Shown: in pieces, positions 1 through 5,742 of the stretch
Layout: each line of letters begins with the position of its first letter
How positions within the stretch are numbered: position 1 is the stretch's first letter
Origin: Aquificota bacterium
Lineage (GTDB): Bacteria > Thermosulfidibacterota > Thermosulfidibacteria > Thermosulfidibacterales > B14-G1
DNA length: 6,729 nt
Reading direction: 5' to 3'
Assembly (NCBI GenBank): GCA_003648675.1
Contig: QMPS01000043.1
Location: 1 to 6,729 of the forward strand
The notes under the pieces: model-generated
What the model was told of the DNA's origin: nothing
The model's database searches: none
What the model saw: only the letters and a program-made list of their open reading frames with translations
Made by a program: the position numbers and the translations under genes

Positions 1-110
1 ACTACGTTGCCACGGTAGGAGAGAGGGGGGATTGGGAGACGGTGGAGAAGTATGTAGAGAGGCAAGGCAAGCCTAAAGGAGAGTTAAGGCAGTTAGATTT
101 GTTTCAGTAA
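1..110 (+). CDS. tnpA: IS200/IS605-type Y1 (HUH) transposase TnpA, C-terminal fragment only
   Basis: Only the last 35 codons lie in the window (frame starting at base 3, stop TAA at 108-110). The visible protein begins YVATVGERG, continues through ETVEKYVERQGKP and ends LDLFQ. The family is recognised from two things. One is the strand-plus-helix pattern (F/Y-V-x-T-V-G, then T-V-x-x-Y-x-x-x-Q). The other is the Tyr-x-x-x-Gln pair in the last helix: Tyr at 51-53 would be the DNA-cleaving tyrosine and Gln at 63-65 the third metal ligand, as in IS608 TnpA. About 18 residues follow the tyrosine, a short tail typical of the family. The HUH motif would be upstream and is not visible. The gene converges on carA. 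Alternatively it could be a domesticated REP-associated transposase (RAYT); the fragment cannot separate the two. Whether the full gene is intact is unknown. Confidence 0.7.
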   Translation, partial: YVATVGERGDWETVEKYVERQGKPKGELRQLDLFQ

Positions 111-117
111 GGAGGAT

Positions 118-139
118 ACCCTGCGGCTTGCCGCAGGGT
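118..139 (+). repeat. Perfect hairpin after tnpA: probable IS right-end palindrome, possible terminator
   Basis: The arms ACCCTGCGG (118-126) and CCGCAGGGT (131-139) are exact reverse complements around a CTTG tetraloop, whose C and G can also pair. The stem is very GC-rich. Downstream on the plus strand comes TGTTCATTAT, which is only weakly T-rich. It may therefore end tnpA transcription, but it is not a textbook intrinsic terminator. On the minus strand the 3' flank is ATCCTCC with no T tract, so it is a poor terminator for carA. Position directly after a Y1 transposase favours the role of IS end recognition hairpin. Confidence 0.6.
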
Positions 140-271
140 TGTTCATTATGGGCATTCTAGACTAGTCTTATTCCCTGTCTGTGGTTGACATCCAGCTCAG
201 CCGTGTTTCAGGCTACACTTTCGGTGAGATCTTGGCGGATCAGGAGCTGAACGGGGGCTTTCAGCTTCCCC
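140..271. other. Intergenic stretch between the IS-like end and carA, no convincing gene
   Basis: This stretch separates two convergent genes. It holds a 10-base palindrome AGACTAGTCT at 159-168 and an imperfect hairpin at 243-268. It also holds a short plus-strand open frame (166-294, about 42 codons, last 23 bases overlapping the end of carA) whose codons look fairly protein-like. That frame has no ATG and no Shine-Dalgarno sequence before its only GTG (181-183). On the minus strand there is no CarB-like start after carA; the only short frames found close within about 25 codons. It could be a remnant of a gene cut by the insertion, or simply a 3' untranslated region. Confidence 0.5.
243..268 (-). 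repeat. Imperfect hairpin just downstream of carA
   Basis: AGCTGAA (245-251) and TTCAGCT (260-266) pair exactly around an 8-base loop. A G-T wobble and one more G-C pair extend the stem to 243/268. In the carA transcript it would begin three bases after the stop codon. The following bases (TGATCCGCC on the minus strand) contain no U tract, so a classical intrinsic terminator is not supported. It could stabilise the mRNA 3' end or be chance. Confidence 0.3.
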
Positions 272-1402
272 TCACCCCTTCACCATGTCAATAAATCTCT
301 GGAAGAGGTAGCTGGAGTCGTGGGGGCCAGGGGAGGCTTCGGGATGGTACTGGACGGAGAAGAGGGGCAGTTCCTTGTGGCGTAAACCTTCTACCGTGTG
401 GTCGTTGAGGTTGATGTGGGTCACCTCTACTCGGTCTCCCAGGGATTCCATGTCCACCACAAATCCGTGGTTTTGGGAAGTGATTTCCACTTTGCCTGTG
501 GCCAGGTCTTTCACGGGATGGTTTGCTCCGTGATGGCCGAATTTGAGTTTGTAGGTTCTGCCGCCCAGGGCCAGTCCCAGGATCTGGTGGCCTAGGCAGA
601 TGCCGAAAATGGGTACCTTGCCCACGAGCTTCCTGGTGTTCTCTATGGCATAGCTCACAGGGGCGGGGTCTCCAGGACCGTTGGATAGGAAGACGCCGTG
701 GGGATTCATTGCCAGCACCTCCTCCGCTGGGGTCTGGGCAGGCACCACGGTCACTCGGCACCCCAGCTGGGTGAAGATGCGCAGGATGTTGTACTTTATG
801 CCGAAGTCGTAGGCCACGATGTGGAGACCATCTTCGTTGTATGAAGGTCTGCTGTAACCTCTGTCCAGGCTCCAGGTTCCCTCCTGCCACTGATATCTCT
901 CGCTGCATGTCACGTCTTTCACCAGATCCCTGCCCTCCAGGGTGGGTAAACTCCGGGCTTTGGCTACCAGATTGCCGGGATCCAGGTCCACTGTGGATAT
1001 GACCCCTGTTTGGGCCCCTGCCTCTCGAATGCACATGGTGAGTTCTCTGGTGTCTATCCCCTGGATGCCCACGATATTGTGTTTTCTCAGGTATTCATCT
1101 AGACCCATTTCAGCCCGCCAGTTGGAGGTGATACGGCTGCACTCTTTGACAATGAAGCCCTCCACAAAGGGCTGCCTGGATTCCACATCTTCCCAGTTGA
1201 CACCGTAGTTGCCTATGAGGGGGTAGGTCATGGTCACTATCTGGCCTTTGTATGAGGGGTCCGTGAGGATCTCCTGATAGCCCGTCATGGCCGTGTTGAA
1301 GACCACTTCTCCCCAGGTCTCTCCTTCTGCTCCCAGGGAGTAGCCTTCAAATACGGTGCCGTCGGCCAGGGCCAATAGAGCTTTTTTTCTATCTCTGGTC
1401 AT
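272..1402 (-). CDS. carA: Carbamoyl-phosphate synthase small (glutaminase) subunit
   Basis: The protein hydrolyses glutamine and passes ammonia to the large subunit CarB, which makes carbamoyl phosphate for pyrimidine and arginine synthesis in the cytoplasm. It has 376 residues, normal for the family. Residues 1-150 or so are the CarA-specific N-terminal domain ([15 protein letters not shown] at 37-51, [11 protein letters not shown] at 112-122). Residues about 193-374 are the class I glutamine amidotransferase domain: LSNGPGDP at 239-246, nucleophile Cys269 in FGICLGHQ, and His353/Glu355 in YHPEASPGP. These positions coincide with the E. coli catalytic triad numbering. Start is ATG at 1400-1402 with AAGGAG ten bases upstream. 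It follows pyrC after 43 bases, fitting a pyrimidine operon. CarB is not encoded downstream in the window; a transposase fragment converges on this gene instead. No frameshift or missing residue is seen. Confidence 0.98.
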   Translation of the reverse strand: MTRDRKKALLALADGTVFEGYSLGAEGETWGEVVFNTAMTGYQEILTDPSYKGQIVTMTYPLIGNYGVNWEDVESRQPFVEGFIVKECSRITSNWRAEMGLDEYLRKHNIVGIQGIDTRELTMCIREAGAQTGVISTVDLDPGNLVAKARSLPTLEGRDLVKDVTCSERYQWQEGTWSLDRGYSRPSYNEDGLHIVAYDFGIKYNILRIFTQLGCRVTVVPAQTPAEEVLAMNPHGVFLSNGPGDPAPVSYAIENTRKLVGKVPIFGICLGHQILGLALGGRTYKLKFGHHGANHPVKDLATGKVEITSQNHGFVVDMESLGDRVEVTHINLNDHTVEGLRHKELPLFSVQYHPEASPGPHDSSYLFQRFIDMVKG

Positions 1403-1412
1403 CTCCAGCTTT

Positions 1413-1418
1413 CTCCTT
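1413..1418 (-). promoter_or_regulatory. Ribosome binding site of carA
   Basis: On the minus strand AAGGAG lies ten bases before the ATG at 1400-1402, in the 43-base gap after pyrC. It supports that start. No convincing promoter or attenuator is seen in the gap, which is too short for a PyrR-type leader. Confidence 0.6.
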
Positions 1419-1445
1419 GTACTCTTTCAATTAGGTTTCCAGCGG

Positions 1446-2750
1446 TCATTCTTCACTGGAGGCCTTGTCCCTCCACACCACTTTCCCCTCCACCATGGTG
1501 ACGACAGCTTTACCTTTCAGTTCCCACCCGGTGAAGGGGGTGTTTTTGCCTTTTGAGATCATCTTTTCCGGCTCCACTAGCCAGGTCTTCTCGGGGTCGA
1601 TGATGGTGATGTGAGCGGGTTGGCCCACTTTGAGACTGCCACCCTCCAGCTTCATGACCCTGGCTGGAGACGTGCTCATAGCCTCTATGGCCCTCATGGG
1701 GGTGAGCCTGCCTTCATGGACCAGTTTGAGAACTATTCCCAGGGCCGTCTCCACTCCGGAGATGCCGAAGGCCGCCAAGTCGTACTCTACGTCCTTCTCC
1801 TTGAGACTGTGGGGGGCGTGGTCGCTGGCAACGCAGTCTATGATCCCCTGGGCCAAGGCTTCTATGAGGGCCTGGCGGTCCTCCTCGGTCCTGAGGGGGG
1901 GATTAACTTTGGTGCTTGTGTCGTAACTCTCCACGGCGTTATGGGTGAGGGCCAAGTGGTGGGGGGCTACCTCGCAGGTGACATGAATGCCTAGCTCCTT
2001 GGCCCACTTGATGAGTTCCACTGAGCCCCTGGAGCTCAGGTGTTGGATGTGGATGTGGGTACCCGTCTGGCGGGCCAGGCACAGATCTCGGGCCACCATC
2101 ACCTCTTCTGATGCAGCGGGTATGCCCTTTATGCCTAGGCGGGCGGACACCTCTCCTTCGTGGATGGAGCCTCCCGCCGACAGGTTCTTGTCTTCGCAGT
2201 GGTCCACCACGGGTATGCCGAAGTGGCTGGCGTATTCCATAGCTCGGCGCATCACTTCCGAGTTCATGACAGGGTTGCCGTCGTCGGAGATGGCCACAGC
2301 CCCCTGGTCCACCATGTCCCCTATCTCTGCCAGACCCTCTCCCTTCTGGCCCTTGGTGATGGCACCTACGGGATGGAGGAGGGGGCCTTCCACCTTTTTG
2401 GCCTTTTCCACCATGTAAAAGGTGATAGCCCCTGTGTCGTTGACGGGCAGGGTGTTGGCCATGCAACAGACCTGGGTGAAACCTCCGGCGGCAGCTGCAG
2501 CCAGTCCCGTTTCAATGGTCTCCTTGTACTCGTAGCCCGGGTCCCGAAAGTGGACGTGGATGTCTATGAGACCCGGCACAACCCAGAGCCCCCGGGCTTC
2601 TATGACAGGTATACCCTCTTTGGTGATGGAGGGGGCAATACCTGTTATGCGCCCTCCTTCCACCAGAAGATCAGCCACCTCTTGGGCCCCTGTGGAGGGG
2701 TCAATGATGGTGCCTCCTTTAATCAGCCAGTCTTTTCCCATGTTAGTCAT
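1446..2750 (-). CDS. pyrC: Dihydroorotase, class I (PyrC)
   Basis: This zinc amidohydrolase interconverts carbamoyl aspartate and dihydroorotate, the third step of pyrimidine synthesis. The 434-residue length and motif order fit the class I (Bacillus/Aquifex-type) enzyme, not the shorter E. coli type. Metal and catalytic residues are visible: His65 and His67 in DIHVHFRDPG, Asp156/Asp157 in ISDDGNP, His184 in VDHCED, His237 in QHLSS, and catalytic Asp310 in ASDHAPH. GFTQVCCMANT (90-100) and KVNPPLR (281-287) are further family motifs. The TIM barrel is flanked by N- and C-terminal beta segments, ending with VEGKVVWRD. Start ATG at 2748-2750 overlaps the end of the AIM24-like gene by 8 bases; Met4 (ATG at 2739-2741) is an alternative start. 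The nearest GGAGG is about 15 bases upstream, so translational coupling is likely. No pyrB (aspartate transcarbamoylase) lies upstream, unusual because class I enzymes often sit beside or bind it. Confidence 0.97.
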   Translation of the reverse strand: MTNMGKDWLIKGGTIIDPSTGAQEVADLLVEGGRITGIAPSITKEGIPVIEARGLWVVPGLIDIHVHFRDPGYEYKETIETGLAAAAAGGFTQVCCMANTLPVNDTGAITFYMVEKAKKVEGPLLHPVGAITKGQKGEGLAEIGDMVDQGAVAISDDGNPVMNSEVMRRAMEYASHFGIPVVDHCEDKNLSAGGSIHEGEVSARLGIKGIPAASEEVMVARDLCLARQTGTHIHIQHLSSRGSVELIKWAKELGIHVTCEVAPHHLALTHNAVESYDTSTKVNPPLRTEEDRQALIEALAQGIIDCVASDHAPHSLKEKDVEYDLAAFGISGVETALGIVLKLVHEGRLTPMRAIEAMSTSPARVMKLEGGSLKVGQPAHITIIDPEKTWLVEPEKMISKGKNTPFTGWELKGKAVVTMVEGKVVWRDKASSEE

Positions 2751-3501
2751 CGCTGCTGAAGATTCCTCCTGCTAGGTCGGATATGGCTCCCAGACCTGAT
2801 TTCTCTCCACCGCTCTTGTGGGCCATGAGGCCCAGCTCTCTGCGAAGTTTGGAGAGGGTCATGGTCTGGATGATCACCTTTCCCGGTCCCCGGAGGGTGG
2901 CCAGAAAGAGGCCTTCTCCTCCGAAGATGGCCGTTTTTATACCTCCCACGAACTGGACGTCGTAGTTCACCGTGGCGTCGAAACCCACAATGCAGCCCGT
3001 GTCCACCTCTAGCTGCTGTCCAGGGGCCAGGTCGAAGTGGACGAAGTCTCCACCGGCGTGGATAAAGACCACCCCTTCGCCCTGGAATTTCTCCAAGATG
3101 AAACCTTCACCCCCGAAAAGGCCAGCCCCTATCTTCTTCTGGAAAGCGATGGTCAGTTCCACCCCTGGGGTGGCACATATGAAGGCGTCTTTCTGGGCAA
3201 TAAAGGGTTTTGCAGGGCTGATCTGAATGGCTTCGATCCTGCCAGGGAAATCCCCTGCGAAGCCCACTTCTCCGGGAGCATCTTGGGCCATGAAATGTGT
3301 GGTGAAGAGGGATTCTCCGGCCACTTTACGTTTTAAGGCTCCAAAGATCTTGTCTCCCAGGCCAGAGCCCATCATTTTGCTTTCCATGGAGACATTGGAG
3401 GTTTTGTAGACCATCTTACCCGCTTCCGCATAGACTTCTTCTTCAGGATCTAGAAAGATGCGCACCACTTGGAGATTGTCCCCTTCAATCTCGTACTTCA
3501 T
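2743..3501 (-). CDS. AIM24/TIGR00266-family protein
   Basis: This 252-residue protein belongs to the conserved AIM24 (DUF124, TIGR00266) family. It is a beta-rich fold related to a yeast mitochondrial inner-membrane organisation protein; the bacterial role is not established. Recognition rests on the early EEVYAEAGKMVY segment (21-32), two similar Gly-rich repeats (LFGGEGFILEKFQGEG at 128-143 and IFGGEGLFLATLRGPG at 192-207, 64 residues apart), and EVDTGCIVGFD (165-175). The C-terminal 20 or so residues are Gly/Ser-rich and likely flexible. No signal peptide or membrane segment is seen, so it is probably cytoplasmic. Start ATG at 3499-3501 is supported by AAGGAGG four bases upstream. Its last 8 bases overlap pyrC, so the two are probably translated together, but no known function ties this family to pyrimidine synthesis. 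Confidence 0.9.
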   Translation of the reverse strand: MKYEIEGDNLQVVRIFLDPEEEVYAEAGKMVYKTSNVSMESKMMGSGLGDKIFGALKRKVAGESLFTTHFMAQDAPGEVGFAGDFPGRIEAIQISPAKPFIAQKDAFICATPGVELTIAFQKKIGAGLFGGEGFILEKFQGEGVVFIHAGGDFVHFDLAPGQQLEVDTGCIVGFDATVNYDVQFVGGIKTAIFGGEGLFLATLRGPGKVIIQTMTLSKLRRELGLMAHKSGGEKSGLGAISDLAGGIFSSDD

Positions 3502-3505
3502 GGTT

Positions 3506-3512
3506 CCTCCTT
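3506..3512 (-). promoter_or_regulatory. Strong ribosome binding site of the AIM24-like gene
   Basis: AAGGAGG on the minus strand lies four bases before the ATG at 3499-3501. It sits in the 55-base gap after the MarC-family gene, the largest gap in the minus-strand run. That gap is the only plausible place for an internal promoter, but I see no clear -35/-10 pair. Confidence 0.65.
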
Positions 3513-3556
3513 CTCCTTTGCGCTCTGGTGGAGTTTATTATTGGGTCTTCTCCAGG

Positions 3557-4132
3557 TCAAGGAGAGGGTTGACGCAGGATGGAAGTGAGGCCCCTCCTGA
3601 TGAAGGAGACGGCGAAAGCGGCCAGAAAGAGGCTGGTGACCCGGGCCAGGGCTCTGGCTCCCCGGGTTCCTATCACCTGGATGATCCTTTCACATCGGGA
3701 TAGTATGAAGTAGGTGAGGGCCAGGTTGACCAGGAAGGCCAGCACCGTGATCCAAAATCCGTAAATGTTCTGGCACACTAGAAGGGCAGTGAGGGTAGCT
3801 GGCCCTGCCATTAAAGGGGTTCCCAGGGGCACCACTCCAAGGTCCCCTCTTTGGGGGGGCTGATAAGGCTGGCCTAGTAGATCCTTCAAGGAAAGGGCTA
3901 AGAGGAGAAAACCGCCCGCCACCTGGAAATCGGCCATAGTGATACCCACGGCTTTAAAGAGGCCTTTGCCCAAAAGGAGGAAGCCAACCCCTACTCCGAA
4001 GGCCGTTGACACCGAGGCCTTCAGCACTTCTCTCTCTTGAGTTTGATGGGATATCTCCATGTAAAGGGGGATAAGTCCCAAGGGATCTAAAGCCAAGAAG
4101 AGAGTGGTAAAAGAAAAGAAGAAAGCTTTCAT
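3557..4132 (-). CDS. MarC-family (UPF0056) integral membrane protein
   Basis: This is a 191-residue, very hydrophobic inner-membrane protein of the MarC/YhgN/SnatA family. Most members have no assigned substrate; SnatA in Thermococcus was reported as a small neutral amino-acid transporter, and MarC itself is not a multidrug pump. About six membrane segments can be drawn (roughly residues 4-24, 40-60, 68-86, 106-123, 124-144, 163-180). Family hallmarks are LDPLGLIPLY at 15-24, FQVAGGFLLLALSLKDLL at 69-86 and the second-half LGTPLMAGPATLTALL at 103-118. The length is slightly short for the family but both halves are present. ATG at 4130-4132 starts 6 bases after the lipoprotein stop, and a GGGG run inside the lipoprotein's last codons can serve as Shine-Dalgarno. 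Co-expression with the thioredoxin-like lipoprotein is likely; transported substrate cannot be inferred. Confidence 0.9.
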   Translation of the reverse strand: MKAFFFSFTTLFLALDPLGLIPLYMEISHQTQEREVLKASVSTAFGVGVGFLLLGKGLFKAVGITMADFQVAGGFLLLALSLKDLLGQPYQPPQRGDLGVVPLGTPLMAGPATLTALLVCQNIYGFWITVLAFLVNLALTYFILSRCERIIQVIGTRGARALARVTSLFLAAFAVSFIRRGLTSILRQPSP

Positions 4133-4138
4133 GATGGG

Positions 4139-4600
4139 TTATCCCCTTTTTAGAAAGGCCTCCACCTTCTTTTTGTCCAGTCCTCCTACCATTCTGCCCA
4201 CTATGTAGCCCTGGGCATCCACAAGGAAGATGGTGGGAAGGAATCGGACGTTTCCATAGTCTATGGTCACTTGGTAGCTACCCATGAGGATGGTGTATTT
4301 GATGCGGTGCTCTTTGGCGAACTGGGCCAATTTTTCTCTGTCTCTGTCCAGGGCTATAGCCACCACTGTGTGGCCTTCTTGGGCGAGTTCGTTGAGGAAA
4401 GGGATTTCACTGCGACACGTAGGGCACCAGGTGGCCCAAAAGACCAGAAGGAAGGGTTTGCCTTTGAACTGGTCCATGGTGATCTTTTTCCCCGACAGGT
4501 CCTTCAGAGAAAAGTAGGGGGCCAGGGTCCTTTCCTCTTTTTTTCCGCTACAGGCAAGGGTGAAGAGGAGAACCGCGATAAGGACGAGGCTTTTTTTCAC
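4139..4600 (-). CDS. TlpA/ResA-like thioredoxin-fold lipoprotein
   Basis: This is a 153-residue thiol-disulfide oxidoreductase anchored outside the cytoplasmic membrane. The N-terminus is a lipoprotein signal: two lysines, a hydrophobic stretch, and lipobox FTLAC with the lipidated Cys at 17, followed by Ser-Gly-Lys-Lys. By the E. coli rule, the absence of Asp at +2 suggests outer-membrane sorting. The mature part is a TlpA-type thioredoxin fold: APYFSLKDLSG (27-37), active site WATWCPTC with Cys59 and Cys62, and the cis-proline loop FLPTIFLVD with Pro122. A CPTC centre fits a reductant used in cytochrome c maturation or protein thiol repair; partners are not visible. The start is GTG at 4598-4600, supported by GGGAGGG six bases upstream and by the signal peptide. 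It overlaps the DUF721 stop as GTGA, indicating coupled translation. Confidence 0.9.
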   Translation of the reverse strand: MKKSLVLIAVLLFTLACSGKKEERTLAPYFSLKDLSGKKITMDQFKGKPFLLVFWATWCPTCRSEIPFLNELAQEGHTVVAIALDRDREKLAQFAKEHRIKYTILMGSYQVTIDYGNVRFLPTIFLVDAQGYIVGRMVGGLDKKKVEAFLKRG

Positions 4601-5058
4601 TTTTTTCCCTCCCGATGAAAACTGTGGATAAGGATTCTGGTAAAGCGCTCCCTGAGTTCAGGATCCCTTAAAGAGGCTGTTAGCCTTTTTATCTCTTCCT
4701 TTGTGGCGGGATCAAGATCTGGATCTGCAGGGGCTGTGGTTTTCTCTTCTTTTGATAGGGTGGGGTCCACTTTGAAGATGAGGTCTTGGGGAGCCATCTC
4801 TCCTCCTTTTTCCCGGAGCTTTTCCAGAATGATGGGTTTCTGGATAGCCAGTTCCGAAGCCAGCACACTGTGGACCACGGCTATCACAGCTTTTTTACCT
4901 CTCACTCCTACCACCTCTGTATTCTTGGCTACAAAGGGCCCCACGCTCTTACACCACAGGTCCCGCCACCGGAGAATGGTTCCCCCTTTCTCCCATTCTT
5001 TCTGGCTGGTGATCTTCTCCAGGATCTCTTTTATGCTTTTGAGCCCTCCTTGGCTCAT
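4597..5058 (-). CDS. DUF721 / DciA-like protein
   Basis: This 153-residue protein matches the DUF721 pattern: an N-terminal helix, then ILRWRDLWCKSVGPFVAKNT (28-47) with the conserved Trp...Trp...VG...hydrophobic...T. A KH-like core follows (VGVRGKKAVIAVVHSVLASE, 50-69, then a helix to about residue 83), closing with the strand DLIFKV (92-97). DUF721 includes DciA, the ancestral loader or partner of the replicative helicase DnaB in bacteria lacking DnaC. Residues 100-153 form a charged, probably helical tail (DPATKEEIKRLTASLRD at 116-132) without recognised motif. ATG at 5056-5058 overlaps the nfi stop as ATGA, with GGAGG four bases before the start, so coupling to endonuclease V is likely. 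The family call is good; the DciA role is inference, since many DUF721 proteins are untested. Confidence 0.8.
   Translation of the reverse strand: MSQGGLKSIKEILEKITSQKEWEKGGTILRWRDLWCKSVGPFVAKNTEVVGVRGKKAVIAVVHSVLASELAIQKPIILEKLREKGGEMAPQDLIFKVDPTLSKEEKTTAPADPDLDPATKEEIKRLTASLRDPELRERFTRILIHSFHREGKK
4607..4613 (-). promoter_or_regulatory. Ribosome binding site selecting the GTG start of the lipoprotein gene
   Basis: GGGAGGG on the minus strand lies six bases (all A) before the GTG at 4598-4600, inside the end of the DUF721 gene. Together with the signal peptide it fixes this non-ATG start. Confidence 0.65.
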
Positions 5059-5735
5059 CCGTCCTCCCGACGCAGCCGGTTTACTTCTTTGTGGGCTGCT
5101 CTGATGGGTTCGGGGATGCGGTACCTGGGACAGCAGGAGAGAACCAATTCCAAGGCATCCTCTAGGGTGACTCTGTGGCCCACAGAGACGTAGATGGGTT
5201 TCACCCCTGTTCTGGTTCTAAGGACGGCTCCCAAGAGCCTACCTTCGTGGCGCCAAGGTGCCCATTCCCCTTTTTGTGGACCGGGTTCTTCGTGATGGCC
5301 CAAAAGCCGGCTCTTGGCACAACCGATGGTGGCGGCGTCTAAAAGCACTCCCAGATGGGAGGCGATGCCCAATCCCCGGGGATGGGCCACTCCGTTGCCG
5401 TCCACCAGAATCACTTGGGGCGTGCGTTTCAGTTTCTCCAGTGCCCGTAGTATGAGGGGGGCCTCCCTGAAGGAGAGAAGCCCGGGGATGTAGGGCATGC
5501 CCAGGTCACCTTTTATCCCCGCTACCTCTACAACTTTGAATGATGGATACTCCATGACCACTACGGCGGCGTAGCCCGTGGAGTCTCCTCGGGAAAAAGA
5601 TACGTCCACTCCAGCTATCAAATCCACCTTCTCCAGATCCAAAGGCTCTTCTCTTACCCTAGAGGCTAGCTCCTTCTGGAGTTCCATGGCCTCCTGAGGG
5701 GAGAGGTCCCAGGGATGGAGATGGTGGACGACCAT
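5055..5735 (-). CDS. nfi: Endonuclease V (deoxyinosine 3' endonuclease)
   Basis: The enzyme nicks DNA one base 3' of deoxyinosine, starting repair of deaminated or misincorporated hypoxanthine; some family members also cut inosine in RNA. The 226-residue length is normal. Diagnostic features are Asp44 in AGVDVSF, the strand-separating wedge PYIPG (81-85) followed by LLSFRE with Glu91, Asp112 in VDGNGVAHPRG, Lys141 in GCAKSRL, and GHRVTLEDA (186-194). Metal residues Asp44/Glu91/Asp112 lie within two positions of those in Thermotoga maritima EndoV (43/89/110). ATG at 5733-5735 begins 7 bases after the purB stop; Shine-Dalgarno is weak (GAGGG in the last purB codons), so coupling with purB is likely. 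A few N-terminal residues could be misassigned, but the next Met (17) would cut into the first conserved helix. Catalytic residues are intact. Confidence 0.96.
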   Translation of the reverse strand: MVVHHLHPWDLSPQEAMELQKELASRVREEPLDLEKVDLIAGVDVSFSRGDSTGYAAVVVMEYPSFKVVEVAGIKGDLGMPYIPGLLSFREAPLILRALEKLKRTPQVILVDGNGVAHPRGLGIASHLGVLLDAATIGCAKSRLLGHHEEPGPQKGEWAPWRHEGRLLGAVLRTRTGVKPIYVSVGHRVTLEDALELVLSCCPRYRIPEPIRAAHKEVNRLRREDG

Positions 5736-5742
5736 GGCGGGT

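Larger units (their letters stand above)
1..139 (+). mobile_element. Right end of an IS200/IS605-family insertion sequence (partial)
   Basis: A Y1 transposase tail ending at 110 is followed 7 bases later by a perfect subterminal palindrome at 118-139. In IS200/IS605 elements the transposase recognises such hairpins at each end and cuts a short distance outside them. The exact right boundary cannot be placed from one end alone; it should lie within roughly 5-20 bases after 139. These elements make no target-site duplication, so none is expected. No tnpB follows tnpA on this side, so the element is either tnpA-only or has tnpB beyond the left edge. This is inference from the transposase signature plus hairpin, not from a matched pair of ends. 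Confidence 0.55.

Noticed and set aside
159..168. AGACTAGTCT palindrome as an operator or attachment site
   Set aside because: A lone 10-base palindrome in a gene-free gap, with no partner copy or regulator nearby, is not enough to call a site.
185..219. Possible plus-strand promoter (TTGACA at 185-190, TACACT at 214-219)
   Set aside because: The 23-base spacer is too long for a sigma-70 promoter, and the transcript would run antisense into carA with no gene to express.
144..274. Truncated carB start downstream of carA on the minus strand
   Set aside because: The minus-strand frames examined after the carA stop close within about 25 codons, and none shows the conserved CarB N-terminal nucleotide-binding sequence.
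288..1034. 248-codon minus-strand open frame within carA
   Set aside because: Alternative frame of carA; low-complexity Arg/Pro/Gly/His-rich translation with no domain pattern.
1939..2466. 175-codon minus-strand open frame within pyrC
   Set aside because: Out-of-frame shadow of pyrC, Arg/Gly/Pro/His-rich, no recognisable motif.
2160..2759. 199-codon plus-strand open frame opposite pyrC
   Set aside because: It lies wholly antisense to a clear dihydroorotase with all catalytic residues; its composition is what the opposite strand of a GC-rich gene yields.
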